NCBI GenBank assembly: GCA_904419525.1
Contig: CAJFRT010000024.1
Span: 1 to 36,508 of the forward strand
Direction of reading: 5' to 3'
Source of the DNA: Candidatus Gallimonas merdae
GTDB lineage: Bacteria > Bacillota > Clostridia > Christensenellales > Borkfalkiaceae
Length of the DNA stretch: 36,508 nucleotides
Under the pieces are notes generated by a model that was not told the origin of the DNA, did not search any database, and was given only the letters and a program-made list of their open reading frames with translations. Each line of letters begins with the position of its first letter. Position 1 is the first letter of the stretch. Below, one piece after another: positions 17,850 to 25,523 of this stretch. Made by a program: the position numbers and the translations under genes.

Positions 17850-18637
17850 TCGTCGGGGACGGGCGGATGTTCGGCGCGCCACCAGTCCTCATAATACTTC
17901 ACATAGCAGGCACAGCTTCTGGACACATCGTCAAAGAGCGGAAGAGCGCTCTGCTTCCAGAATGCCCCCACGAACGCTTCGCAGGTCTCCTCGCAGATAT
18001 TTCCGAGGAACTCCCGCCCGAGTTCAAGAATATTTCCGGGGCGCTTTTTGCAGGCGCGCACCGTCTCCTCAAGGCGGCGGTTGCACGGAAAGAGCACGCG
18101 GTTTTCAAGCAGGATCAGGCGATACACGCTGTACACGATCTGCTGGGCGAGATGCGCGCGCATATAGGCATTGTCCGGGGAGACGACTTTGAGAAAGTAC
18201 CCCCGGTTGAGCTGCAGATCGGCGCAGAAGCATTCAAGTTTGGCCGGCACCTCGTGTTCGGGATAGCGCGCAATGTTTTCCACAAGTGCAGGGATCTCCG
18301 CGTCGAGCGTCCAGAGCACGCGCGCCCGGACATAGGCATTGCGCGTCGGTTCGCTGCCATGCTGTGCCGCCTCGGCAAGCGTTCCCTTCGTCTTGTATTT
18401 GACGTCGAAATAGCCGCCCTCATAGGTGCAGTATCCCGTGATCACCTCGGCGGTGCGCCGCTCCCGTTCGAGCGCGGCATACCTCTCGTCGGTGACGACG
18501 ACGATCGCGTCGATATCCGAATCGGGACGCTCGTTGCCCTTGACGGTGGAACCGCCCCAGATGACGGCAATGACGCCCTCTTTCCCCGCAAAATATTCTT
18601 TCAGGCGCTGTGCACTCTCGATATGATGTTTGTACAT
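17843..18637 (-). CDS. Nucleotidyltransferase-domain protein (264 aa)
   Basis: The N-terminal 60 residues carry the minimal nucleotidyltransferase motif: WGGSTVKGNERPDSDID, i.e. GS followed by a D-x-D pair at strand 2, then hydrophobic IVVV. A helical domain follows, as in aminoglycoside/streptomycin-type or uncharacterised NTases. The substrate is unknown. The start at 18637 (MYKHH) has GGGGA about 10 nt upstream; the long upstream extension crosses a terminator and was dropped. It is first in an operon with the 203-aa protein and ansA. No clear promoter is visible in the short gap. Confidence 0.8.
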   Translation of the reverse strand: MYKHHIESAQRLKEYFAGKEGVIAVIWGGSTVKGNERPDSDIDAIVVVTDERYAALERERRTAEVITGYCTYEGGYFDVKYKTKGTLAEAAQHGSEPTRNAYVRARVLWTLDAEIPALVENIARYPEHEVPAKLECFCADLQLNRGYFLKVVSPDNAYMRAHLAQQIVYSVYRLILLENRVLFPCNRRLEETVRACKKRPGNILELGREFLGNICEETCEAFVGAFWKQSALPLFDDVSRSCACYVKYYEDWWRAEHPPVPDEW

Positions 18638-18687
18638 GAGATCCGTTCCCCTGCCGCCCGCTGCGGACGGCCCCTTGCATGACTTCC

Positions 18688-18721
18688 GAAAAGCGCGCCC
18701 GCCGCTGAATGCGGCGGGCGC
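18688..18721 (-). terminator. Terminator after the Wzz-like gene
   Basis: An 11-bp GC stem (GCGCCCGCCGC/GCGGCGGGCGC) with a 5-nt loop is followed by GCTTTTC on the minus strand. It separates the Wzz-like gene from the nucleotidyltransferase gene. Confidence 0.75.
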
Positions 18722-18732
18722 GGTATGTTCCG

Positions 18733-20097
18733 TTATTCCTTCATTTCGCCGGACGCGCCGTCCTGCGGTTCCTGTGCAGGGAGCGCGCGTTTGCGCTGCC
18801 TGGAATACTCCGCCGCGCACACCACGATCGCAGCGACCAGGAAGGCGATGACAAATGCCGCGATCGCGACGAGCACGATGTTGGTATCGCCCGAACTGTC
18901 CGCATTCTGCGAGACGAACTCGGCGAACGTGTTCTGTTCATAGATCGCGGTCGTCACGTTTTTCAGCGTCTCGGCCGCCTCGTTGAGGCTGGTGAAATAG
19001 CCGTTGAGTTTGGTTGCGAACGCCCGCGCCCCGGCAGCGGTGAGCGTTCCCGTCACGGCGCTCTCCCCGTCCACCGCATCTCCGAGCTGATTGACGATGA
19101 TCGCGTTGCGCTCCGTGTAGTAAGCAATGAGCTGTTCAATGGTGGGATCGGGCGAGATGATGATGTCGCCAACCTGCGACGACGTCTCGGTCAGGGCGCG
19201 CACGGAGAACGCAGACGCGGAAGAAGTTCCGTCCCGCTGCGCTTCAAGCGCAGCAATGATGCTTTCGTTGAGCTGATATTCCTGCTGCAGCTGCGCGACG
19301 CGTTCGTTGATCGCTTCCTGCACGACGATCTCGTCCTCGTCCCCGTACAGAAGGCCGTAGCCGCTGTTCGCGCACTCGTCGGCAAGCGCGCTGCGCACGC
19401 CGTCCACATAGAGGCCGTACACTTCGGCGCGGTAGTCGGAGAGCGAACGGGACACGCTGTTCACGGTCACGCGGTATCCCGCCGAATAGGTGGAGATCCA
19501 GGTATCGTACGCTTCAAGGAGCGTCGAATATTCCTCGGACAGCAGATCGAGGCGCGCCTCGAAATTGTTCCCGTTGAACGTCTCCTTGCTGATGCCGTAA
19601 GAGAGGGACGCGGCGCGCTCCATGATGTCGTCCACCGTCGCGTCCGCCACACAGCGGATAAACAGCTGCGCCGTGTCCTCGTCGCGGAAATAGCTCCCCT
19701 TGACGTTGAGCGTGTATGTGACCGTCGTATCGGTGCCCGTCGTGTCCTCATCGGTCACGGCGGAGACGGAGATGTGGTCCTCGCGCACCATGGTGGCGAC
19801 ATCCACGTTTTTAAGCCGCTCGTCCTTTTCGATCGCATCCTGAAGCGTGGAGAGCGAAATGATGTTCCGGTAAGAAAAGGGCGTGCCGTCCGGATACTGC
19901 TGGGTCGAACTTGTGGGATAGACAAGCTCGAAGCTCATGCTGTAATAGGTCGTCAACGGATTGAACACGAGCGCAAACAGCACGACCGCCAGAACGGTCA
20001 CCCCCGCCGCGATCGCAAGCACAAGCCAGATTTTTTTGCCGATGAGCCGGCATATTTCACCAAACGTGATGCCGCTCTCCCGTTCTTCCGCTTCCAT
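18733..20097 (-). CDS. Wzz/chain-length-determinant-like membrane protein
   Basis: The topology matches polysaccharide co-polymerases. There is a short cytoplasmic head (GEICRLIGKKIW) and a first helix at about residues 25-46. A long extracytoplasmic alpha-helical region follows, containing heptad-rich stretches (for example the VAQLQQEYQLNESIIAALEAQ area). A second helix is at about 410-435, with a short basic tail. No kinase domain is attached, as expected for Gram-positive CapA/CpsC-type subunits. The start at MEAEE has GGGGAGA 6 nt upstream. It has its own promoter and terminator, with no polysaccharide genes adjacent, so the function rests on topology and N-terminal pattern only. Confidence 0.6.
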   Translation of the reverse strand: MEAEERESGITFGEICRLIGKKIWLVLAIAAGVTVLAVVLFALVFNPLTTYYSMSFELVYPTSSTQQYPDGTPFSYRNIISLSTLQDAIEKDERLKNVDVATMVREDHISVSAVTDEDTTGTDTTVTYTLNVKGSYFRDEDTAQLFIRCVADATVDDIMERAASLSYGISKETFNGNNFEARLDLLSEEYSTLLEAYDTWISTYSAGYRVTVNSVSRSLSDYRAEVYGLYVDGVRSALADECANSGYGLLYGDEDEIVVQEAINERVAQLQQEYQLNESIIAALEAQRDGTSSASAFSVRALTETSSQVGDIIISPDPTIEQLIAYYTERNAIIVNQLGDAVDGESAVTGTLTAAGARAFATKLNGYFTSLNEAAETLKNVTTAIYEQNTFAEFVSQNADSSGDTNIVLVAIAAFVIAFLVAAIVVCAAEYSRQRKRALPAQEPQDGASGEMKE

Positions 20098-20180
20098 AAG
20101 CATCTCCCCGTATATGCACGAAAACGGCCGCAGCCCGCAAATTGTCAGCCCCGCCGCCTTTCCGCACGATGAATAAGGAC

Positions 20181-20209
20181 ATTATACACGATTTTCCGCG
20201 CCCCGTCAA
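20181..20209 (-). promoter_or_regulatory. Promoter of the Wzz-like gene
   Basis: TTGACG (20209-20204) and TATAAT (20186-20181) are 17 nt apart on the minus strand. The leader is about 75 nt. Confidence 0.85.
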
Positions 20210-20224
20210 CCCTTTTGTGAAATG

Positions 20225-20253
20225 AAAAACGCCGCCGCAGGCATGCGGCGGCG
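20225..20253 (-). terminator. Terminator after the 200-aa membrane protein gene
   Basis: The minus strand has CGCCGCCGC and GCGGCGGCG around a 6-nt loop, then five T. It lies 10 nt past the stop codon. Confidence 0.85.
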
Positions 20254-20262
20254 CGATCGCCT

Positions 20263-20865
20263 TTATTCTTCGGGCTCCTGCGGTTCGGGTCCGGAGGATT
20301 CTTCCTGCGGCTCCGATGCCGCGGCGATCCCCTCCTCCGCCGGCGCCTGCGGTGCGGAGACGGCCGGCGTTCTTCCGGCCATGGAGTCCGCAAGCAGTTT
20401 CCGGACCGCACCGATCTTTCCCTGATAGAGATTGCCCATCAGATCGAGTGCGTACAGCCGAAGCGTCTTTAATTCCTTCCCTTTCTTTCCGTCCACAAGG
20501 ATCCCTTTGAGTTCTTCGACCGAAAGGGAAAAATCGATGGAATGCCGCTGCTCAATGACGATGCGCGTGCGCTCGTCCATTCCCTCTTTGGCGCGGTAGA
20601 GCGCCGTGAGGTCGAATGCGATGCCGCCGTTCTTGATGCCGATCTCCTTGATGGCGATCTCGCTCACCGAACGGTTTCCGACCGTCAGCGACGCATACGC
20701 TTCGCGCGTGTGCACATCGGTGGCATACAGTCCGACAAATTTCAGCCGCTGCACGGCAAACCTGCTGCGCAGCGAAAATACGAGCCAGAGCACAACGCCC
20801 ACAAGCGCGATCGTCACAATGCCCAGTATGAGGACAAGGATCCCCGCATTATCGTTCAGCCACAT
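20263..20865 (-). CDS. Single-TM protein of unknown function (200 aa)
   Basis: One membrane helix near the N-terminus (about residues 9-30) is followed by a basic patch (SLRSRFAVQRLK) and then a soluble beta-rich domain of about 110 residues. By the positive-inside rule this domain should be cytoplasmic. The last 35 residues are Pro/Glu/Ala-rich and probably disordered. I do not recognise the family. The start has AGGAGG 8 nt upstream. It has its own promoter and terminator. Confidence 0.75.
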   Translation of the reverse strand: MWLNDNAGILVLILGIVTIALVGVVLWLVFSLRSRFAVQRLKFVGLYATDVHTREAYASLTVGNRSVSEIAIKEIGIKNGGIAFDLTALYRAKEGMDERTRIVIEQRHSIDFSLSVEELKGILVDGKKGKELKTLRLYALDLMGNLYQGKIGAVRKLLADSMAGRTPAVSAPQAPAEEGIAAASEPQEESSGPEPQEPEE

Positions 20866-20894
20866 AGTTAAATCCTCCTGCTCTTCGTAGTCGT

Positions 20895-20923
20895 ATTATA
20901 CGCCGTCCGCGCGAAAAAATCAA
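20895..20923 (-). promoter_or_regulatory. Promoter of the 200-aa membrane protein gene
   Basis: TTGATT (20923-20918) and TATAAT (20900-20895) are 17 nt apart on the minus strand. The predicted leader is about 22 nt and contains the AGGAGG site. Confidence 0.85.
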
Positions 20924-20944
20924 GGGGACGTCCGTCATTTTTTT

Positions 20945-20983
20945 GCAGAAAAGGGCGCTTTTTGCAAAAGCGTCCTTTTCTGC
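20945..20983. terminator. Long hairpin terminator after the M23 peptidase gene
   Basis: A 39-nt near-perfect hairpin carries A-rich and T-rich ends within its arms (AAAAGG-CGCTTTT, then AAAAGCG-CCTTTT), so it can work in both directions. It begins 16 nt after the stop of the M23 gene. Confidence 0.7.
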
Positions 20984-20999
20984 GTGCACCGCGCCGGCG

Positions 21000-21629
21000 T
21001 TACTTCTCCGAATAGACGGGTTCGAGATACTCCGCAGGGTCGGTCTGTTCGCCGTCCAGCGTCATCTCAAAGTGCAGATGCGTCCCCGCGCCCGCCTCCG
21101 AGCCGTAGGCTTCGGCGACCGAGGCGATCTTGTCCCCCTGCCTGACCTTGTCGCCCTCTTCCAGGCCGTCGACGGGCTCCACAAAGCGGTAGACGGAAAC
21201 GAGCCCGTCGCCGTGATCCACGGTGATCAGATTGCCGAGCTCCTCGGACAGGCTGACCGACGTGACGGTGCCGTCTGCGATCGCGTAGACTTCCGCGCCC
21301 GCTTCGGCGGCAAAATCCACCCCCTGATGGCGGTAGTAAAATCCCGTGATCGTGTTCGCGTACACCGCATTGTGCTCCACCGAAAAGCCTTCTGCCTCCA
21401 CGGGAGCGACGTACAGCGTCTCGCCACCCGTGGGTTCGTCCGGCTCCTCGGGCTTGTCGTCGTCATCGTCCTTGTTGTCGTCCGCGGGAGGATTCTCCGC
21501 GAGATCGTCCGTGTTGTTCGTTGCAAAATACACCGTGAGAACGGTAGCCGCAGCGAGCAGGAGCACGCTGACGATGAGCAGGAAGTAATACAGCCCTTTC
21601 TTTTTGGTTTTGGTCTTCTCTTCTTTCAT
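21000..21629 (-). CDS. Membrane-anchored M23 metallopeptidase (SpoIIQ-like)
   Basis: A basic N-terminus is followed by one membrane helix (about residues 15-37) and an acidic Asp/Glu/Pro linker. A LytM domain comes next. The zinc residues of active M23 enzymes are present: H and D in RHQGVDF, and the HLH pair near the C-terminus. The overall plan is that of SpoIIQ, the forespore membrane protein of the engulfment channel, or of related wall hydrolases. The adjacent YwmB-like gene favours SpoIIQ, because ywmB and spoIIQ lie close together in B. subtilis. The start at 21629 has GGAGGGG 8 nt upstream. A general cell-wall endopeptidase is the alternative. Confidence 0.75.
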   Translation of the reverse strand: MKEEKTKTKKKGLYYFLLIVSVLLLAAATVLTVYFATNNTDDLAENPPADDNKDDDDDKPEEPDEPTGGETLYVAPVEAEGFSVEHNAVYANTITGFYYRHQGVDFAAEAGAEVYAIADGTVTSVSLSEELGNLITVDHGDGLVSVYRFVEPVDGLEEGDKVRQGDKIASVAEAYGSEAGAGTHLHFEMTLDGEQTDPAEYLEPVYSEK

Positions 21630-21704
21630 GATAATACCCCTCCGAATTTTGGTATGTAGATGTTTTCCCGAATGACGGGATTTTATACGTGTCTGCAAAA
21701 AATT

Positions 21705-22127
21705 TCAGAATCCGCCGAAGATGACGGGCGTTCCCGCCGCCGTGCGGCCGTTCCCCGCCGCGATGTGCAGGTTGACGGTCTCTCCGTTCAGGACGACGCC
21801 CCCGCCCAGGAGCGGAGAAAAACAATAGTAGTTCACAACGCCGCAGACCTCCTCCGTAAAGAGCACTCTGGCGCGGTAGCGGCAGAGCAGTTCCCGGCGC
21901 ACATCCCCCTCCCAGCGCGCGCTCTCCCCCGCAACGGGCGTGAACAGCTTGTCGAGCGCGGGCGTATCCGTCGGCAGGATCCGCGCGGAAGAGGAATCCC
22001 CCAGCGAGAGTTCATATCCATCGCCCGCAAAGACGGGCGAGCGGGTGAGCGCATAGGCAAACGCCGCACACAGGAAGGCCGCCGCAACGGCGGCGACGCC
22101 GCGCATGTTTTTCGTTCTTTTCCGCAT
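21705..22127 (-). CDS. Secreted or anchored protein, YwmB-like C-terminus (140 aa)
   Basis: A basic start and hydrophobic stretch (residues 8-25) indicate export or anchoring. The C-terminal part, VNLHIAAGNGR then GTPVIFGGF, recalls the ending of YwmB proteins. Those have an NLQIA-type strand and end with G-T/S-P-x-I. YwmB is larger, and the match is short, so the name is tentative. The start has GGGAGGAG 6 nt upstream, but this site lies inside a terminator-type hairpin (see 22128-22164). It precedes the M23 gene by about 75 nt. Confidence 0.55.
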   Translation of the reverse strand: MRKRTKNMRGVAAVAAAFLCAAFAYALTRSPVFAGDGYELSLGDSSSARILPTDTPALDKLFTPVAGESARWEGDVRRELLCRYRARVLFTEEVCGVVNYYCFSPLLGGGVVLNGETVNLHIAAGNGRTAAGTPVIFGGF

Positions 22128-22164
22128 AAAAAACTCCTCCCGCTTGCTTTGCGGAAGGAGTTTT
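22128..22164 (-). terminator. Hairpin plus U6 that contains the next gene's ribosome site
   Basis: On the minus strand AAAACTCCTTCCGC pairs over 14 bp (one G-U) with GCGGGAGGAGTTTT, followed by two more T and then the ATG of the YwmB-like gene. It is a good terminator for the hinT transcript. Its 3' arm is also the Shine-Dalgarno of the next gene. Confidence 0.8.
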
Positions 22165-22225
22165 GACCGTTCTTTTTTCGTTTATACCTGCGGGACATAG
22201 AAGTGCGCGCCCCGCGGCCGGGGCC

Positions 22226-22561
22226 TTATTCCCACGGCAGCGTCTGCCCGCCGAGGATATGGATATGCAGATGATGCACCGTCTGTCCCGCATTCTCGCC
22301 CTGATTGACGACAAGCCGGTACCCCTCCGAAAGCCCGAGCTCCGGCGCAAGTTTTCCGATCTTCGCGAGCGTGCGTCCCAGAAGAGCGGCGCGGGCGCCG
22401 TCTGCCTCCGAAAGATACGCAAAGTGCTCGCGCGGGACGCACAGAAGGTGAATGTTCGCCTTGGGTTCGATGTCTTTGAAGATGACGATCTCGTCGTCCT
22501 CGTACACCTTTGCGGAGGGGATCTCCCCCGCCATGATCTTGCAGAATACGCAGTTTTCCAT
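22226..22561 (-). CDS. HIT-family nucleotide hydrolase (HinT)
   Basis: Histidine-triad proteins of this type hydrolyse purine nucleoside phosphoramidates. The start CVFCKIMAGEIPS, the ALVFxDIxP-like VIFKDIEPKA, and the triad HHLHIHILGG at the C-terminus are all intact. At 111 aa it is full length. AAGGAG lies 8 nt before the ATG. It is the last gene of the prmA-rsmE-mtaB transcript, 4 nt after mtaB. Confidence 0.95.
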   Translation of the reverse strand: MENCVFCKIMAGEIPSAKVYEDDEIVIFKDIEPKANIHLLCVPREHFAYLSEADGARAALLGRTLAKIGKLAPELGLSEGYRLVVNQGENAGQTVHHLHIHILGGQTLPWE

Positions 22562-22565
22562 ATGA

Positions 22566-23789
22566 TTATATCTCCTTTTCAATTCTGACATGCCACCCGT
22601 CGCGGTAACGTTCCAGGAGCGTGACCTCGTACATGCCCCCTTCCTTTGCGTTCTCCGCATAGACGCGGATATAGTTGGACGTATACCCGCCGTCGCTCTC
22701 GAACAGGGCAGTGAGCGTCCGCGATGCGAACCGGGACAAATAGGCCTCCTCCGCCTCTTTCGCGCGGGCCAGCATGCGGGCCATGCGCTCCTGCTTCACG
22801 GAATCGGGAAGCGGGGGCCGTCTGGCGGCGTTGGTGCCGGGACGCGGGGAATAGGGAAAGGCGTGCACGCGCGCAAGTCCCGCTTCCCCGACGATGCGAA
22901 GGCTCTGCATGAAGTCCTCCTCCGTCTCGGTCGGGAAGCCCACGATGATGTCCGTGGTGATCGCCGCGTCGGGGAAAAACTCGCCGATGAGCGCGCAGGC
23001 CTGAAGATACTGCTCCCGCGTGTACCGCCTGTTCATGGCGCGCAGGACGCTGTCCGACCCGCTCTGCAGGGACAGATGGAAGTGCTCGCAGACGTTGCCC
23101 GCCTTTTTCATCTTTTCAAGGAATTCGCGCGAGACGATCCCCTCTTCCAGCGATCCGAGGCGAATGCGCGCAGGCACGTCCTTCAAAGACAGCAGCAGAT
23201 CGCCCAGGTCGTTTTCGCCGTCCCGGTAGGACGTGATGTCGATGCCCGTCAGAACGATCTCGCGCGCGCCGCAGGCCGTCGCCTCGGCGTGCACGCTTTC
23301 CATGCTCCGCGAACGCGAGCGGCCGCGCAGATAGGGAATGAGACAGTACGAACAGAAGCGGTCGCACCCGTCCTGAATGCGCAGATTTGCGCGCGTGTGC
23401 GTCCTCTTGGGGGCGGGAAGTTCGCAAAACGCGGTCTCCGTCTGCAAAAAGATACCCTTTTCGCTCAGAAGATCCAAAATTCTGTCCTTGCGCATCGTCC
23501 CGGTGACGAGGGTGACCCCCTCCCGGGAAGCAAAGGCCTCCGGCGCATTCTGCGAAGCGCAGCCGCACACGAGCACGGGCGCCTGCGGATTGAATTTGCG
23601 CAGCCGTGCCACCGCCTGCCGGCTCTTTTTTTCCGCTTCCGCCGTGACGGCGCAGGTGTTGATGATGTACAGGTCGGCGGCGCAGGGCGAATCGGCCGTC
23701 TCCCAGCCGCGCGCCTCCAGCCCTGCAAGCAGGGAAGCGCTCTCCGCCTCGTTGACCTTGCAGCCGAGGGTCAGGATACAGGCCTTCAT
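22566..23789 (-). CDS. mtaB: tRNA t6A37 methylthiotransferase MtaB
   Basis: This radical-SAM enzyme adds a methylthio group to N6-threonylcarbamoyladenosine at tRNA position 37. An N-terminal UPF0004 domain (TLGCKVNEAES, INTCAVT, VCGCASQ) provides three Cys for one iron-sulfur cluster. The radical-SAM triad CDRFCSYC is at about residue 143, and a C-terminal TRAM-like region follows. The length of 407 aa is close to the family norm. The ATG at 23789 overlaps the rsmE stop (ATGA). The longer frame upstream is an artefact inside rsmE. Confidence 0.95.
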   Translation of the reverse strand: MKACILTLGCKVNEAESASLLAGLEARGWETADSPCAADLYIINTCAVTAEAEKKSRQAVARLRKFNPQAPVLVCGCASQNAPEAFASREGVTLVTGTMRKDRILDLLSEKGIFLQTETAFCELPAPKRTHTRANLRIQDGCDRFCSYCLIPYLRGRSRSRSMESVHAEATACGAREIVLTGIDITSYRDGENDLGDLLLSLKDVPARIRLGSLEEGIVSREFLEKMKKAGNVCEHFHLSLQSGSDSVLRAMNRRYTREQYLQACALIGEFFPDAAITTDIIVGFPTETEEDFMQSLRIVGEAGLARVHAFPYSPRPGTNAARRPPLPDSVKQERMARMLARAKEAEEAYLSRFASRTLTALFESDGGYTSNYIRVYAENAKEGGMYEVTLLERYRDGWHVRIEKEI

Positions 23790-24502
23790 CCGAGTTCCCC
23801 GGCCTCGTGCATGACGACGGAGAGCAGCGCGATCGCCGCCGTCTCGGCACGCAGAATGCGCTTTCCGAGCGAAACGCCGCAGTAGCCGAGGCGCTGCGCA
23901 AGTGCATACTCCTCTTCCGCGAAGCCCCCCTCGCTCCCCACGACGGCGCAGACGGTGGCGCCGGTGTCGATGAGATCTTTTTCCGTCTCGTCGAGGAATT
24001 CGCAGGCGAACAGCCGCGTGACGCACTCTGACCCGGCACGGAGCGCCTCTTCGAGCGTCTCGTAATATTCCACGCGCGGAACAGAGGCGCGCAGGCACTG
24101 CTTTGCCGCCTCCCGCGCCACACGGTTGAGCCGTTCGAGCTTGTTTTCGTTCATATAGGCGGAACAGTACCGCGAGGAAAACACCCCGATGCGCGAGACG
24201 CCGAGCTCCGTCGCCTTCTGCACGACCAGCTCCGTCTTGTCCCCCTTCAGGGCGCCGATCAGCAGAAAGACCCACGTTTTGGGCTCACGGTCGGAAACGT
24301 TCTCGCGGACGACGTGCACGGTGATCCCCTGCCTGTCCGCCCGCGTGACGACCGCGGAATATTCCTTGCCGCTGCCGTCAAAGAGGGTGACTTCATCGCC
24401 CTCCGCCAGACGCAGAACATTTTTCGCGTGGCGGCCCTCCTCTTCGGAAAGCGTCATCTCCTCCGAGATGTTCTGTGCAAAAAAACGCTTGGGTGCGGCC
24501 AT
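23786..24502 (-). CDS. rsmE: 16S rRNA m3U1498 methyltransferase RsmE
   Basis: RsmE methylates N3 of U1498 in 16S rRNA. The N-terminal PUA-like part includes EEGRHAKNVLRL. The SPOUT knot is shown by LIGALKGDKTELVVQKATELG, VVGSEGGF and LGKRILRAETA. At 238 aa it is full length. The start lies 3 nt after prmA, with GAGAGGTGA as its ribosome site, so the two are co-translated in the same operon. Confidence 0.96.
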   Translation of the reverse strand: MAAPKRFFAQNISEEMTLSEEEGRHAKNVLRLAEGDEVTLFDGSGKEYSAVVTRADRQGITVHVVRENVSDREPKTWVFLLIGALKGDKTELVVQKATELGVSRIGVFSSRYCSAYMNENKLERLNRVAREAAKQCLRASVPRVEYYETLEEALRAGSECVTRLFACEFLDETEKDLIDTGATVCAVVGSEGGFAEEEYALAQRLGYCGVSLGKRILRAETAAIALLSVVMHEAGELG

Positions 24503-24505
24503 GGG

Positions 24506-25444
24506 TCACCTCTCATAGACGAGCGCATACCACTCGCCCCTGTTCATCTGCCTGCACAGCTTCAGTCCCTGCGCATGGTACGCCCCTATGACGAGCGGAA
24601 GCCTGTCCGCGATGATGCCGCTCAGAATGAGCGTGCCGCCCTCTTTCAGATTGGCGGGAATGGAGGGAGCGAGCCGGACAAGGATCTCCGCCGTGATGTT
24701 GGCGAGCACGACGTCCCCCTGCACAGAGGCGTTCGCCAGCAGATCGGAGTGCGCGACGACCGTCTTTTGCGAGACGCCGTTTCTGAGCGCGTTGTGCGCG
24801 GCGCTCTCCACGGCGACGGGGTCGATATCGGTCAGATAACACTGCTTTGCGCCCAGCTTTGCCGCCGCAATGCCCAGAATGCCGCTGCCGCAGCCCACGT
24901 CGATGACCGTATCCCCCTCCTTCATGGCCTCCTGCAAGGCCTCCAGGCACATGGAAGTCGTCTCGTGTTCGCCCGTGCCGAACGCCATGTTGGAATCGAG
25001 CGTAACGACCACCTCGTGCGACTCCTTTTTATAGTCGATCCACGCGGGCACGACGACGATCTTTGTGCCGATGTGCAGGGGACGGAAGTGTTTTTTCCAT
25101 ACGTCGATCCAGTCGTCCCCGTCGATCATACGGCGGGTCTCTTCGAGCGAGCCGAAAGAGAGCCCCCCGCGCTCCTTCATTTCGGCGAGCTGCGTCCGGA
25201 TCTGCGCGATCGCCGCGTCCGCGGTTTCCGGCTTCAAAAAACACTTGACCAGAACGTCCGTCCGGGGCGCTTTCAGATCATCGTCGATATAGTCCCAATA
25301 GACGCCCGTCTCGCCCCTGATGAGCGCCGCCACGTCCTTTGCGTCGCTGACGGCGACGCCGCCTTCGGTAAACTGCCACATGACGTCGGCGACCAGTTCG
25401 CTCGCCTCCGACGTCGTATGCACGGTAAGTTCCACGTATTCCAT
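24506..25444 (-). CDS. prmA: Ribosomal protein L11 methyltransferase PrmA, probably from a leaderless mRNA
   Basis: PrmA trimethylates ribosomal protein L11. The N-terminal L11-binding domain (MEYVELTVHTTSEASELVAD) is followed by FGTGEHETTS and the SAM site DVGCGSGILGIAAAKLGA, then the NITAEIL motif. The ATG at 25444 agrees with homologues. Remarkably, the TATAAT box ends only 6 nt before it. The predicted transcript therefore starts at or within one base of the AUG, and AGGGG lies in the spacer, where it cannot act as a normal ribosome site. It is first in the prmA-rsmE-mtaB-hinT operon. Confidence 0.95.
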   Translation of the reverse strand: MEYVELTVHTTSEASELVADVMWQFTEGGVAVSDAKDVAALIRGETGVYWDYIDDDLKAPRTDVLVKCFLKPETADAAIAQIRTQLAEMKERGGLSFGSLEETRRMIDGDDWIDVWKKHFRPLHIGTKIVVVPAWIDYKKESHEVVVTLDSNMAFGTGEHETTSMCLEALQEAMKEGDTVIDVGCGSGILGIAAAKLGAKQCYLTDIDPVAVESAAHNALRNGVSQKTVVAHSDLLANASVQGDVVLANITAEILVRLAPSIPANLKEGGTLILSGIIADRLPLVIGAYHAQGLKLCRQMNRGEWYALVYER

Positions 25445-25450
25445 GCCCCT

Positions 25451-25479
25451 ATTATAATTCTTCCCGCCCCTATTGTCAA
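25451..25479 (-). promoter_or_regulatory. prmA promoter
   Basis: TTGACA (25479-25474) and TATAAT (25456-25451) are exactly 17 nt apart on the minus strand. The -35 box overlaps the -35 box of the divergent plus-strand promoter. Confidence 0.88.
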
Positions 25480-25501
25480 GGACACAATTGTGTGATATAA
25501 T
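25473..25501 (+). promoter_or_regulatory. Promoter of the plus-strand membrane protein pair, with palindrome
   Basis: TTGTCA (25473-25478) and TATAAT (25496-25501) are 17 nt apart. The spacer holds a perfect 12-bp palindrome, ACACAATTGTGT (25482-25493), which is well placed to be an operator. It could affect both divergent promoters. Confidence 0.82.
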
Positions 25502-25523
25502 GCAGGCAAAGGGAGAGAATCTG

